Of a DNA stretch of 64,000 nucleotides, positions 43,585 to 52,907 are shown piece after piece. Made by a program: the position numbers and the translations under genes. The DNA is from a bacterium. Its GTDB lineage: Bacteria; Myxococcota_A; Bradymonadia; Bradymonadales; Bradymonadaceae. Positions within the stretch are counted from its first letter, which is position 1, and each line of letters begins with the position of its first letter. The notes beneath the pieces are model-generated. The model was not told the DNA's origin. It did no database searches and worked only from the letters and a program-made list of their open reading frames with translations. The stretch lies in NCBI GenBank assembly GCA_030427705.1, contig JAUIBR010000024.1:38114-102113 (forward strand), written 5' to 3'.

Positions 43585-45540
43585 TTATTGAACGCGCAGC
43601 GGGTAGGTTACACCACGATTCAAGCCGCCATGCTCAGGAAATTTCATACTACGGAATCGCGAGGTCAGACAGTCTGCGACAGGCTCGCCACTGTATTTCT
43701 TTTCGTTAACCTTCACGCCACCGGTGGTTCCAGATGGGCGAATGAAGAAACGAATCGTGACTCCGCGGAACCGGCTATCGCGTTTCAGCTCTTTCAAGAT
43801 GCAGCTACGCAACCCGCCAAAGTTGGACAGGATCACGTCGTTGACCTCTTCGTCGGTGAGAATATGCGTCGACCCACCGGAGGCCATCAAATCGATTTCG
43901 GAGACGTTCTCGTCGCCGCCGCCATTCGCTTTGTTTGGCCGTTTTTTGTTGGAAGAACCGCGCTTCTTCCCGCCACGTCGCTTCTTAATGGCTTTTGCGA
44001 TCTCTTCTTCACTGGCCTTCGGATTGAAGATGCTGCTCAACAAATCCGAGTCCACCGCCACTGACTGGAAGTCCTTGGGAGGAGGTTGGAATTTGTAATC
44101 TAGCGATGCAAATGCGCGATCCATCGGCAAAGCCTCGGGATCAGGCTGCAGTAGGTAAGCGACCAACGTCGAGATCAAGATTGCCAGACCGACGAAGATA
44201 CCAACGACCAAGCCAGCTACACCGCCCTTCTTGACCTTTCGCTCAAGCTCGGCGCGGGCCTCAGCCTCGCGTCGTTTTCGCTCTTCGCGAATCGGAATGT
44301 AGTCGCTGACCTCTTTTTTGAACCGATTCATTTCACCGAGCGGAATCCGCTCCTGTGTCACTCGGTCGAGGACCTGTGTGTACTCGTCGATCTCGTCCGC
44401 GTAGAGCTGCTCCAAAACAAGCTCGGCGGTGAACGGACCATAGTCGAGACCGCCTTTCTGCACGAGATAGCGCTCATTGCTTGCGTCACTCGGCTCGCCA
44501 CCAACACCCGCCAACTCAGGAATATCGAAGATATCGCTTTCGGTGTTGTCGTCCTGGATTGCCGGCTCAAGTGGCAAGCCGCCAGGAGGTGGAGGTCCCG
44601 TCAGACGAACGCCGACCTGGTCGCAGATCTTCTCAAAACGATTCTTAAAGTCGGAGGCATCTCGGGGGCGTGCAGCCAGGTCCTCGCCGATCGAGCCCAT
44701 GATGAGCTCCATCAGGGCGGGCGGATGCGACGCCAGCGTCTGCGCGATCAGGACTTTTGCGTCGTCACGGTCAGCTGGAAGGCCTCGAGGACTCAGCATC
44801 TCTGCGGCCAACATGCCGAGACTGTAGATATCAGCGCCGCTATTAATCAGGTCTGGCGTTTCCGCAACCTCTGGCGCGACATAGATCGAATCGACATACG
44901 GTCCCTCGCCTTTCGTGAACAAGAAGTCGGCAGCGATCCGACCGAAGGCGAGGTTACCTACGCGAACCACGCCGCGTCGGTCGATGTAGACGTTATATGG
45001 CGTTAAAACACAGTGGGTTGTCTTCGCGTGCACCTCATCGAGGGCGTTGCAGACGTGTGCGCAGACGGTGAACGCGTCACGAAGGCTCAGGCTTCCGCCC
45101 TCCTCTCTTCGTTGCGAGATGATCGCGCTCAGCGTCGACCCCCGCACAAACTCAAGTGCAACAAATGCATCACCCGTCGGTGTGCGGCCCATCCCGATGA
45201 TGCGGGTCAGGTTTTTATGCTCGATGCTGCTGGCTACACGGACGAGCTCATACATGCGCTCGAACTGTTCCTTGGGAGGTGCAGGCATCGCCAACACTTT
45301 GATAACCGCTTCTTCTTCTGTGCTGTTGTCGCGGCTGAGGTAACTGATACCGCCGCCCGACGCACCGAGGTATCGAAGAATCTCGAATCGACCGCTGACG
45401 ACATCACCGGTCGCGAGCGAAGCCGCGACTTCACCAGCAGGTAGCTGGCGTGCGCCAAAAACGCCCGGTGCGGTGTGTTGCACCGCACGGCTCGGTCGCT
45501 GGATCTGTGGTCTATCTTCGTTGCTGTTATCTTCAGCCAT
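43585..45540 (-). CDS. Membrane pseudokinase with GYF_2-like and AgmX/PglI C-terminal domains
   Basis: A 651-aa protein. Residues 50-315 have the Ser/Thr kinase fold: glycine loop LGASGGGISYL, VIKVL with Lys81, but HRD-x4-N reads HCVLTPYN (176-183, catalytic Asp replaced by Val178) and DFG reads AFG (198-200). It should bind but not phosphorylate. A GYF_2-like domain (YLVQKGGLDYGPFTAELVL, about 358-405) follows, then a basic juxtamembrane stretch, one membrane helix (440-463), a Lys/Arg-rich linker and an AgmX/PglI-type C-terminal domain with a Cys pair (about 558-651). ATG 45540 is preferred to TTG 45555; it overlaps the upstream gene by 8 nt. Confidence 0.87.
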   Translation of the reverse strand: MAEDNSNEDRPQIQRPSRAVQHTAPGVFGARQLPAGEVAASLATGDVVSGRFEILRYLGASGGGISYLSRDNSTEEEAVIKVLAMPAPPKEQFERMYELVRVASSIEHKNLTRIIGMGRTPTGDAFVALEFVRGSTLSAIISQRREEGGSLSLRDAFTVCAHVCNALDEVHAKTTHCVLTPYNVYIDRRGVVRVGNLAFGRIAADFLFTKGEGPYVDSIYVAPEVAETPDLINSGADIYSLGMLAAEMLSPRGLPADRDDAKVLIAQTLASHPPALMELIMGSIGEDLAARPRDASDFKNRFEKICDQVGVRLTGPPPPGGLPLEPAIQDDNTESDIFDIPELAGVGGEPSDASNERYLVQKGGLDYGPFTAELVLEQLYADEIDEYTQVLDRVTQERIPLGEMNRFKKEVSDYIPIREERKRREAEARAELERKVKKGGVAGLVVGIFVGLAILISTLVAYLLQPDPEALPMDRAFASLDYKFQPPPKDFQSVAVDSDLLSSIFNPKASEEEIAKAIKKRRGGKKRGSSNKKRPNKANGGGDENVSEIDLMASGGSTHILTDEEVNDVILSNFGGLRSCILKELKRDSRFRGVTIRFFIRPSGTTGGVKVNEKKYSGEPVADCLTSRFRSMKFPEHGGLNRGVTYPLRVQ

Positions 45541-45988
45541 CGCTGCGCGCTCCACCTTTCAGAGGTAGGTCGACGAACCACTGCTCGCCGCTCCACTGCA
45601 TGGTCGCCGTTCCGGTGCGACCATCGCGATAAGTCAGGTTAATGACGACATTTTGTCCCGCCTTGGGTTCAGACTCCAGCGGCGTTTCCAACGTCATTTT
45701 CTTGATGTCGTACGGGTTATCAAAGCCCGCAATGACAAGCATTTCGTGGTCCTTGGGGGTGTCTTCTTTGTTCATGCCTTTGAGTCCGTCACGCGCCTTG
45801 ACCAGCGCCTCACGGTCTTCAGGGGCGATTCGATTGAACGCAGCCTCAGCATCACCTCGGAAGAGGTCGAACAAGTAGGCCTCGAACGAAGCACGTGGAC
45901 CTGGATCGTCCCAAGTCGTCTTTGGCTCACAGCCAAAGGCCAATGCGCTTAAACCCACCACAACCACGATGTAGAATTTTTTCACCAC
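45533..45988 (-). CDS. Small lipoprotein, unknown function
   Basis: A 151-aa lipoprotein with signal peptide and lipobox LAFGC (Cys20). The mature part has a DUF4878-like helical start (ASFEAYLFDLFRGDAEAAFNRIAPEDREAL) and a beta-sheet end (GQNVVINLTYRDGRTGTATMQWSGEQWFVDLPL), the cone shape of NTF2-like domains. Located directly before the pseudokinase with an 8-nt overlap, so the two are probably co-translated and may work together at the envelope. Confidence 0.8.
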   Translation of the reverse strand: MVKKFYIVVVVGLSALAFGCEPKTTWDDPGPRASFEAYLFDLFRGDAEAAFNRIAPEDREALVKARDGLKGMNKEDTPKDHEMLVIAGFDNPYDIKKMTLETPLESEPKAGQNVVINLTYRDGRTGTATMQWSGEQWFVDLPLKGGARSDG

Positions 45989-46035
45989 ACTAAATTACTA
46001 GTCTGGTGCGAAGCCCGTCAAGCCCGCAATAGGGC

Positions 46036-47964
46036 TCAGTCTTCGCTCTCCGAAGGTTCGTCGAAATTCACTTCGCTCAAAGCCTCCTCAAGCAAAGCGT
46101 CGACCTCGTCCGAATCCAGATTGTCCGTTGCGGGGCCGATATCGAACTGACTCTTCATGTGAGTTGTCGCCATGTTGTCGTCTTGATCCTGCGCCTTCTC
46201 TTTTCGAGACAACGCATCTGGGACGGGGCTGACCACGGTGCTCTCCGCTCCTTCCAAAGCACGTACTTCGGCGGGAATGTTGATCATCGGGTCGCTGCGC
46301 TTGAGCAACTCCAACTTTTTGAGGCGATCGACAACTTTGTCGACGTCTCCGAACTGCTCCCGCGCTTCGCCGAGCGTTTCGCTGCCTTTGAAGAACCCCA
46401 GAAGCTCACGCTCATCTTCGTTCAACGCCTTGGAGTCCATGCTGGTGGCGCGGGCGAGGTCAGCGACCAACTTCGTTCGTGCCGTCGCTTGTGAATCGCC
46501 TGTATCAACCGATGCTTCACGAAGAATCTGCAAGAGCATTTCATCCACGTGGATGTGCAACCCTGCGCGAGGCCACGGCTGACCATCGCCAGGGCGAATA
46601 TCCATAAAGGCGAATGTCCCACGTCGAGACATCACCAATCGGCGCAACGTCTCTTGCGTTGCGGTTTGGCGCGCCTCCAAGATGTCAGCGTCGGTCACCG
46701 TCCCATCACGCAATAACTTCATCGTCGCAGGTTGGGTGAACTGTCCCGTCGCATATCCTTGAACCAGCTCGGAGTACTGGGCTTCATCGAGTTTGCCCAA
46801 CCGAAGCAACATATCCAGGACGACCAAATCCTCAGACCCAGAGAGCATATCGATGCCCTCCATGAAGATGCCATCCATGTAGATGGCGAAGGTGCCGTCC
46901 GGAACATCGAGCTCAAGCCGACCCCGAAGCTTCCGATCGCGGGCGGTACGCAGCAGCTCAATGACAGTCAGCGACTCCAAACTTCCGCCGAAGCCATACC
47001 CACCAGGGATCCGTTGGACTTCATCAGCTGCGGTGCGAATACCGCCTTCAATGGCAGCATTGATGATCGCCTCGATACGGTCCGCGCGGTCGACGGAGCG
47101 CGCCGCCAATCCGATCCGATTCCAGTTATCCGCCAACATCCGCGAAACGGACTTAAACAGCGGCACGAACTCATCACTGACATCTGAGCCCTTAGGCACA
47201 AACGTGGGCTCGGTCGTTGTGCCCTTTCCAAGGTCCTCGGTCGATTCTTTGTGCGGGTCTTCAGACTCTTCGATTGCCAGTGGAGTGTCAGGCATCGTCT
47301 GATTGAACGTTGGTGAGCGTGTCGCCACTGAAAGATGGTGGTCGATTCGCTCCCGCTGTAGCTCACTCGTGTCGAGCTCGCGCTTTGCAATTGGACTCAC
47401 CAGTCGTCCGCCTGACTCAGAACTCACCAAGTCTGAAATGTCGACGATGATGCTGCCATGGTCTTCGATCGCGATGACCTCGTCCTGGCTGTGATCCGAA
47501 TCGCCTGTCAGCACACCGGATTCCAATCCTAGCTCGCCCTCTAGCTCTGCGGCCTCATCGAATTCCAATTCACGTGTAATGGGACCATCACGATCAACCG
47601 AATCATCTTCATCGTCGTCGTCGCTTTCGGGTTCGTCTTCAACGCCCAACAGCGCCTTGCATTGCGCGACGAAATTGGACCGGGCAAAAGGTCGGTCCAG
47701 CCAGTCCACGCCCGGAAAGCGTTCACGCGACGTGCGCACACCCACGATGACCACGGGACGTTCGTCTGTTTCGTAGGCTTCGGCACGTTCTTTTGTTTCG
47801 GGGAGTCCACTGTCTACATCGACGATCAGCAGGTCAGCCAATTCGTCCGGGATCTCAGAGTCCGCATCGCGCTCAACGATGCTCATACCCGCGTCGGTCA
47901 ATGATTCGGACATTAACCGACGCAGTGTCTGATTCCCTTCGTAGATTTCGACGGTCCAAGTCAA
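46036..47964 (-). CDS. DUF4388 regulator with degenerate receiver domain
   Basis: A 642-aa cytoplasmic protein. Residues 1-110 resemble a response-regulator receiver domain (VEIYEGNQTLRRLMSESL... LLIVDVDSG... DWLDRPF), but the conserved Lys of the KPF motif is Arg, so switching is doubtful. A long acidic linker (110-270) follows. A DUF4388 domain (GSLESLTVIELLRTARDRKLRGRLEL... GTFAIYMDGIFMEG, about 330-380) and a helical C-terminus with further repeats follow. Similar proteins occur in gliding and signalling loci of Myxococcota. Located between the HEAT lipoprotein and the small lipoprotein. Confidence 0.85.
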   Translation of the reverse strand: MTWTVEIYEGNQTLRRLMSESLTDAGMSIVERDADSEIPDELADLLIVDVDSGLPETKERAEAYETDERPVVIVGVRTSRERFPGVDWLDRPFARSNFVAQCKALLGVEDEPESDDDDEDDSVDRDGPITRELEFDEAAELEGELGLESGVLTGDSDHSQDEVIAIEDHGSIIVDISDLVSSESGGRLVSPIAKRELDTSELQRERIDHHLSVATRSPTFNQTMPDTPLAIEESEDPHKESTEDLGKGTTTEPTFVPKGSDVSDEFVPLFKSVSRMLADNWNRIGLAARSVDRADRIEAIINAAIEGGIRTAADEVQRIPGGYGFGGSLESLTVIELLRTARDRKLRGRLELDVPDGTFAIYMDGIFMEGIDMLSGSEDLVVLDMLLRLGKLDEAQYSELVQGYATGQFTQPATMKLLRDGTVTDADILEARQTATQETLRRLVMSRRGTFAFMDIRPGDGQPWPRAGLHIHVDEMLLQILREASVDTGDSQATARTKLVADLARATSMDSKALNEDERELLGFFKGSETLGEAREQFGDVDKVVDRLKKLELLKRSDPMINIPAEVRALEGAESTVVSPVPDALSRKEKAQDQDDNMATTHMKSQFDIGPATDNLDSDEVDALLEEALSEVNFDEPSESED

Positions 47965-47981
47965 ACCGTCCCTTCCTGTGA

Positions 47982-49712
47982 CTATTTGGACGCGTGCACC
48001 ATGTACGCGTGCAGCAATCGGAGTCGGCGATGGTCCAGTTTATACGGAACCGTGGTCTTGCTCACTTCTTTTTCCAGAAGTGCTTGGATTGCAGCCGCTC
48101 CTTCCTTCGAAGGCGCACGGTACAAGCCGAAGGTGATGATCTCGCGCGTGTCGAGGAAGTCGGTTCCGAGGTTCTCGATCAGAATCGGACCCGAGACCGC
48201 AGCGGGCAGTCGGCTCAATTCCCAAGCTGCTTTCGCGCGAATCTCTGGTTTCGGGTCTTTCAGCTTACCAGCAAAACACTTGCCTTTAGCTGCGTCGTCA
48301 CCGGCCTTTTCGCATTCTGCCGCGACTTCGATCATCGGCACGAACGAGCCAAGTTTGGTTCCGAGCTCTTTGTACTTCTCTGACACTCGTTTGACCATGG
48401 CACGGTAGGCCTCAAGGTCCTTACCCTGTGCGAGGTTTGCGTACTCTTGAGCCACGATCCAATTGAACTGGTAGCGCTCAAGCTCCTTCACAGGGGCGCC
48501 CTTTCCTTCCAAGATCGCAGCGCGCTTTTCGAAGTCGATGACAACGCCGTTCTCGGCCATGTCCAGGAGTGCTGGGAGCGCAGCGCGGTCGCCCAATCGA
48601 TTGAGCGCTGACGCCGAGTCCTGACGCAATTGGAGTTCAACCATTCCGTCTGTGATGTCGTCCCAGTTCTTCTGAATGCTGCTGTCGTTCTTCAGGACCT
48701 TTTGCAGCAACTCACTCGACGCCGGGTCACCGAGATCACCCAAAGCGTAGATTTCTTCGCTGGTGAGCTGACCTTCTTTCACGCGCCAGTTCACTGCTGC
48801 GTTTCCGGCCAACGATTTTGGCGCCTCTTTGACCTTCTCAAGGTCCGCCATGAAGATTGGCTGAGCCTCTTTTGCCCGCAAGCTAGCGAGGCGCTGCGTT
48901 GCCATGATCTTTGGATGGTTCGCAGGGAACGGGCTCTGTGGCGTATCGTACTTCAACATCAACTTCGTGACGTCTTCACGCTCGCCCTTGAGAATCTTAA
49001 TGAGCTCAGGTGTGGCGCGTGGCCCTACCTGTTGAACAGCTAAGCCACATTCGCCAGCGACGTTCTGATTCTTGTTGTTTGCATAAAACATCGACAGGGT
49101 CAGCTGTTGGAGCGCTGCATCGTCGATCGCATCTGGCACCGCCAAAGCAATCTCTCCCAACACCTCACACGAATATGCGTGCAATGCGATTGGATGGTTG
49201 TCTGGGTCCAGCTTCAGGATATCGGCCAGTGGAGCCACCAACTGCTTGTCTGGCATGAATTTGAACGACTGGATGATCCCAATCTTGGCGTCTGGCGAGT
49301 CTGTTGTTTTCAACAACTCCAACATTGCCGGAATCGCGTCCGTCGCCTTGATTTCGCCCAGCGCAGCGCCAGCTGCCCCAGAGAACCCAGCAACGTTCGT
49401 TTTAAGCTCTTCCAGATACACGTCTTTAGCGCGCTCGTCGCGGAGCTGCACCAACATGCCCATCGCGTCCTTTTGGTTCGGACCTGCGGCTTTATAGACA
49501 GCGATCAAGCCAGGGACTGCTTCCGTCTGCTTTTCAGCAGGCAATCGGCCCAAGGCCTCGATGGCCTGGCGCTTGGAAAGTGCATCACCTTCCGAAAGCT
49601 GTTTCGAGATGTATGCTGGGTCTTCCCAGTTTGGCTCTTCACAACCGGTTCCAAGCACCAACGCGAGGGCGGCACCGGCCAATACAGTGTTTCGTGCGAA
49701 ACGATTCAACAT
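47982..49712 (-). CDS. HEAT-repeat lipoprotein
   Basis: A 576-aa lipoprotein: signal peptide with core VLAGAALALVLGTGC, lipobox GTGC (Cys24), then HEAT/PBS-lyase-type helical repeats (AIEALGRLPAEKQTEAVPGLIAVY, KATDAIPAMLELLKTTDSPDAK and so on) over most of the length. These form a curved solenoid for protein binding on the outer or inner membrane. GAGGAG precedes the ATG. It is 22 nt after hpt and 17 nt before the DUF4388 gene. Confidence 0.88.
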   Translation of the reverse strand: MLNRFARNTVLAGAALALVLGTGCEEPNWEDPAYISKQLSEGDALSKRQAIEALGRLPAEKQTEAVPGLIAVYKAAGPNQKDAMGMLVQLRDERAKDVYLEELKTNVAGFSGAAGAALGEIKATDAIPAMLELLKTTDSPDAKIGIIQSFKFMPDKQLVAPLADILKLDPDNHPIALHAYSCEVLGEIALAVPDAIDDAALQQLTLSMFYANNKNQNVAGECGLAVQQVGPRATPELIKILKGEREDVTKLMLKYDTPQSPFPANHPKIMATQRLASLRAKEAQPIFMADLEKVKEAPKSLAGNAAVNWRVKEGQLTSEEIYALGDLGDPASSELLQKVLKNDSSIQKNWDDITDGMVELQLRQDSASALNRLGDRAALPALLDMAENGVVIDFEKRAAILEGKGAPVKELERYQFNWIVAQEYANLAQGKDLEAYRAMVKRVSEKYKELGTKLGSFVPMIEVAAECEKAGDDAAKGKCFAGKLKDPKPEIRAKAAWELSRLPAAVSGPILIENLGTDFLDTREIITFGLYRAPSKEGAAAIQALLEKEVSKTTVPYKLDHRRLRLLHAYMVHASK

Positions 49713-49734
49713 TCGATTCTCCTCAGTGTTCTAA

Positions 49735-50271
49735 CTAGCCCTTTCGCACGACTCCAATGAAAGGGAGGTTTCTAAATTTCTCGGCGTAGTCCAGCCCGTA
49801 CCCAATCACAAACTCGTTCGGAATCGTGAATCCGGTGTATTGAACGTCAACGTCCACCGTTCTGTTTTCTGGTTTATCCAATAGCGAGACGATGGCTAAC
49901 GACGCGGGATGCCGCGTCTGAAGGTTCTCGACGAGGTACTTCAGGGTTAGCCCGGTGTCGACGATGTCTTCGACCACCAATACGTGGCGGTTCTTGATCG
50001 GCAACGACAAGTCTTGAGTCATTCTCACGACGCCGCTGGTCTCCGTAGAGTCCCCGTAGCTAGACAAGCCGAGGAAATCGACGGTCAACTCGAGGTCAAT
50101 CGCTTTCACCAAGTCGGTGAGGAACATGAAGGAGCCTTTCAAAACGGCGATGACATGTAAGTCATCCCGATCCTTATAGGCTTCGGTGATCTGAGCCCCG
50201 ATCTCTTTGATTCGGGTCTGAATCTGTTCCTCGGAAAGGAGGACGTCTAGGTCTTCTCTCTTGATGTTCAC
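49735..50271 (-). CDS. hpt: Hypoxanthine phosphoribosyltransferase
   Basis: A 178-aa purine salvage enzyme converting hypoxanthine or guanine with PRPP to IMP or GMP. The PRPP-binding loop VVEDIVDTGLTL (about 98-109), VIAVLKGSFMFL (PPi loop) and the C-terminal FVIGYGLDYAEKFRNLPFIGV are fully conserved. Normal length. It is 12 nt downstream of tdk, giving a small nucleotide-salvage pair. Confidence 0.97.
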   Translation of the reverse strand: MNIKREDLDVLLSEEQIQTRIKEIGAQITEAYKDRDDLHVIAVLKGSFMFLTDLVKAIDLELTVDFLGLSSYGDSTETSGVVRMTQDLSLPIKNRHVLVVEDIVDTGLTLKYLVENLQTRHPASLAIVSLLDKPENRTVDVDVQYTGFTIPNEFVIGYGLDYAEKFRNLPFIGVVRKG

Positions 50272-50283
50272 GAACTACTCCAT

Positions 50284-50847
50284 TTAGTCGCTGGAAACGC
50301 GATAACAACGGCGACAGATTGCTTCATATTGTTCGTCGGAACCGACCAACACCTGTTGGGGATCCGTTGCGATTCGGAAGCTGTAGTGGGCAGGGTTGCC
50401 ACATCGAACGCAGATAGCCAGCAGCTTAGTGACCGTCTCGGCCACGCAAAGCAGCCGCGGGATCGGGCCAAAGGGTTCACCCAGGTAATCCAAGTCCAGA
50501 CCGGCCACAATCACCCGAACCCCATGGTCGGCCAACTCTTCACAGAAATCGACCACGTCGGCGTCGAAAAACTGCACCTCATCGATACCCACTACTTCGA
50601 CGTGTGGGTTCAGATTGGCGCGCATTTCCGCAACGGACGCGACGGGGATGGACGGGACTTTTTCGCGATTATGGCTGACGACCGCTTCCGCGTCGTACCG
50701 ATCGTCAATCTTCGGTTTGAAGACTTGGACGACCTGTTTGGCATAGTTGGCTCGACGAACTCGGCGAATCAATTCCTCGGTTTTTCCCGAGAACATGGAC
50801 CCGCAGACAACCTCGATCCATCCGACATTCTTTGGCTGAATGAACAT
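50284..50847 (-). CDS. tdk: Thymidine kinase
   Basis: A 187-aa type II thymidine kinase (thymidine to dTMP). P-loop GSMFSGKT at 16-23, DEVQFF (catalytic Glu), the GLDLDYLGEPFGP lasso region, and the zinc-binding pairs CVRC and CRRC. ATG 50847 is chosen because MFIQPKNVGWIEVVCG is the proper N-terminus and TTGGAA lies 7 nt upstream; the frame extends to 50907 without conservation. Confidence 0.97.
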   Translation of the reverse strand: MFIQPKNVGWIEVVCGSMFSGKTEELIRRVRRANYAKQVVQVFKPKIDDRYDAEAVVSHNREKVPSIPVASVAEMRANLNPHVEVVGIDEVQFFDADVVDFCEELADHGVRVIVAGLDLDYLGEPFGPIPRLLCVAETVTKLLAICVRCGNPAHYSFRIATDPQQVLVGSDEQYEAICRRCYRVSSD

Positions 50848-50936
50848 GCCTGATTCCAACGCGCAACTGAGACAGTGGGTTGTATCGACGATACCCCTGC
50901 GCTGCAACCCCTATCCCAAATCTGTCCGGAATTTCG

Positions 50937-51548
50937 TTATCGGTCGGCGTACTTGAGAAACAGGCCGCCGAGCTCCATCGCCAGCTTCATGTCGCCCTGA
51001 ATTTTCAGGCTTTTCGCGGCATCAACGATGTCTGTTTCAGTGGAGGCAACCGCTTCGACCAACTCCAGCGGAAGTTCCACCGCGAAACGACGATGGTGTT
51101 CGTCATCATCGTAGTTATTCAGGACAAGCGTCATCTCGACCGCTTCGTCTTCATTGAAGATCACCACGTCGATCGACGCGTCGATACGCTCGAAGTCGTC
51201 AAGGAACTCACGGGTCACGACGAACTGCCCTTTGAAGTTCTCACGTTTTTCGTCGAACTCTTCGGCGATCGTCACGCTATGGCGTTTTACGGTGTCCCAG
51301 TACTTCTTGTAGCCACAGATCGAAACGAGCGGAAAATCGATCATTTCATCATCCTCGACGCTCACACCGTCGGCGTGCAGCTCGGCGCTGAAGCGCTCTT
51401 GGGAGTCTTTCAGGTAGACACTAAAGATGATGGGTTCTTGCGAGAACGCAGAGAAGTCCGATCCCCGCTCCTCGTAAATCTGAGGGAGCATCTCAAAGAA
51501 GAAGCGTCGGACATCGACATCCGCGCCGAAAATCTCCGAGAAGTCCAT
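50937..51548 (-). CDS. SCP2-like protein
   Basis: A 203-aa soluble protein. The C-terminal third (ALSLEVEAVASTETDIVDAAKSL-type strand-helix and KIQGDMKLAMELGGLFLKY) has the G-D-x-x-L-A-x-x-L-x-x-L-F pattern of the sterol-carrier-protein-2 fold, which binds lipids. The N-terminal segment (VRRFFFEMLPQIYEERG) is an amphipathic helix. The assignment is from pattern only. It begins directly after the small lipoprotein gene (no gap), in the dapF unit. Confidence 0.72.
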   Translation of the reverse strand: MDFSEIFGADVDVRRFFFEMLPQIYEERGSDFSAFSQEPIIFSVYLKDSQERFSAELHADGVSVEDDEMIDFPLVSICGYKKYWDTVKRHSVTIAEEFDEKRENFKGQFVVTREFLDDFERIDASIDVVIFNEDEAVEMTLVLNNYDDDEHHRRFAVELPLELVEAVASTETDIVDAAKSLKIQGDMKLAMELGGLFLKYADR

Positions 51549-51695
51549 CTAGCGTTCCTTTTGAAGGTTGAGCGTTAGATACAGCAGCAAGCAAGGTACC
51601 GCCGCGATGGCGACGTTTCCTGCGAAGATGAACTCACCCCGGCATCCTGCCAGCATCGAGAGACCAACCAATGGCAAAAGCAACTTCAGATTCAT
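51549..51695 (-). CDS. Very small lipoprotein (48 aa)
   Basis: MNLKLLLPLVGLSMLAGC is a clear lipoprotein signal peptide (lipobox LAGC, Cys18); only 30 residues follow, including a second hydrophobic stretch (VAIAAVPCLLLYLTL) that could be a membrane helix. ATG 51695 is chosen for GGAGG 7 nt upstream. The small size is normal for entericidin-like lipoproteins, but no relation is claimed. It lies 20 nt after dapF and abuts the SCP2-like gene. Confidence 0.75.
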   Translation of the reverse strand: MNLKLLLPLVGLSMLAGCRGEFIFAGNVAIAAVPCLLLYLTLNLQKER

Positions 51696-51715
51696 GACTC
51701 GACCTCCATGTCGAT

Positions 51716-52501
51716 TTACTTCTCTACGAACCACGACTTTCCCAACTGTCCTCGATACACGTCCACAGCCGGGCCGCGCATCCAGGTCATTCCGTTTCTT
51801 TTATCGATCGTCAACGGGCCGCCAGGGAGGCGCACCACGGTTGGCCCAACCGATTTCAAATTCTCGTTCCATGCGGCGACTGCCACAGCACAAGCGCCCG
51901 TTCCACACGCTTGGGTCCGGCCGACGCCGCGCTCGTATACAACACAATCGAGCACGTCACCAACCCCGACGACCTCAAAATTAACGCCCTCTGGGAATTC
52001 GGGGTGGTTTTCGTTGAGCTCGGCACCAATCGCATCGATGGTCGGGATGTCCATTGCACCGAAGTAGACCGCATGGGGATTGCCCATCGACACCTTGTGC
52101 AAGACCATCGCGTGTCCGTGTGCTGAGACTGAGACCGTGCCCTGGTATTGGCCCGGACCCATCTCGACATCGACAAAAAAACCGTCTGCGTCTTCGGTGC
52201 ACACGCATTGGCGAGGCCCCGCGTCGGTCTCAATTGTGAGTTCGTGCCCAAAGCCTTTTTGTTCAACAAGATAGCGTGCGACACACCGTACTCCGTTGCC
52301 GCACATTTGTGGTCGGGAGCCGTCGCGGTTGTAGACAAGCATCGATGGGGCATCGCCGACGACGAGGATTCCATCGGCGCCAACGCCCAAGTGGCGGTCA
52401 CAGATGGCTTCGACATTCGCTAATATCTCGTCTGAAAACGAAGAAGCCTCGACAACGAGAAAGTCGTTACCGAGGCCGTGATATTTGCGAAAATCGAGCA
52501 T
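51716..52501 (-). CDS. dapF: Diaminopimelate epimerase
   Basis: A 261-aa enzyme that interconverts LL- and meso-diaminopimelate for peptidoglycan and lysine. The two catalytic cysteines lie in MCGNGVRC (Cys67) and ACGTGACA, the hallmark motifs; GLGNDFLVVE and MGNPHAV are also conserved. Length normal. ATG start 10 nt after the PilZ gene stop, so both share a transcript controlled by the structured leader described separately. Confidence 0.97.
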   Translation of the reverse strand: MLDFRKYHGLGNDFLVVEASSFSDEILANVEAICDRHLGVGADGILVVGDAPSMLVYNRDGSRPQMCGNGVRCVARYLVEQKGFGHELTIETDAGPRQCVCTEDADGFFVDVEMGPGQYQGTVSVSAHGHAMVLHKVSMGNPHAVYFGAMDIPTIDAIGAELNENHPEFPEGVNFEVVGVGDVLDCVVYERGVGRTQACGTGACAVAVAAWNENLKSVGPTVVRLPGGPLTIDKRNGMTWMRGPAVDVYRGQLGKSWFVEK

Positions 52502-52511
52502 CCGCCCTTTC

Positions 52512-52907
52512 CTAGCCGCCGAGCGAGCCTCTTAGTTCTTCGAGTGCACGGGGATCATCTGTCTTAAATTCGTAGGCCATTCCGGGCACCAGTGGTTCTG
52601 CTGGATCGACCCGAACGTCCGCTTCGCCTTCTTCTACGCGGACGACGCGCGCGGTGATTCTGAAACATTCACCGGTGTGAGGCGAGGAGAAAATCAAGAT
52701 GTGCTCATCACCAATCTCGAAAAGGAACTTCGACTCCACAAACATCCCGCTGGCCGAGAGGTTCACCGACTCAAGCGGTACTTCCCAACCATCGTTGTCC
52801 TGAATCACCACATCGGTGCGTAGATCTTTACGACCGAACTTACGAAATCCCGCGAAATTTGGTCGCGATTTTGGCATGCGTCGGATGACGCTGTCTTCGC
52901 TCTTCAT
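52512..52907 (-). CDS. PilZ-domain protein
   Basis: A 131-aa protein made of a PilZ domain, the usual c-di-GMP receptor. FGRKDLR (RxxxR-like, about 23-29) and NLSASGMFV (D/NxSxxG) are the two binding motifs; the remainder is a six-strand barrel ending in VRVEEGEADVRV and a C-terminal helix. ATG 52907 is chosen for GGAGGG 4-5 nt upstream. A hairpin whose right arm ends at the ATG overlaps this Shine-Dalgarno. c-di-GMP binding is inferred from motifs. Confidence 0.85.
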   Translation of the reverse strand: MKSEDSVIRRMPKSRPNFAGFRKFGRKDLRTDVVIQDNDGWEVPLESVNLSASGMFVESKFLFEIGDEHILIFSSPHTGECFRITARVVRVEEGEADVRVDPAEPLVPGMAYEFKTDDPRALEELRGSLGG

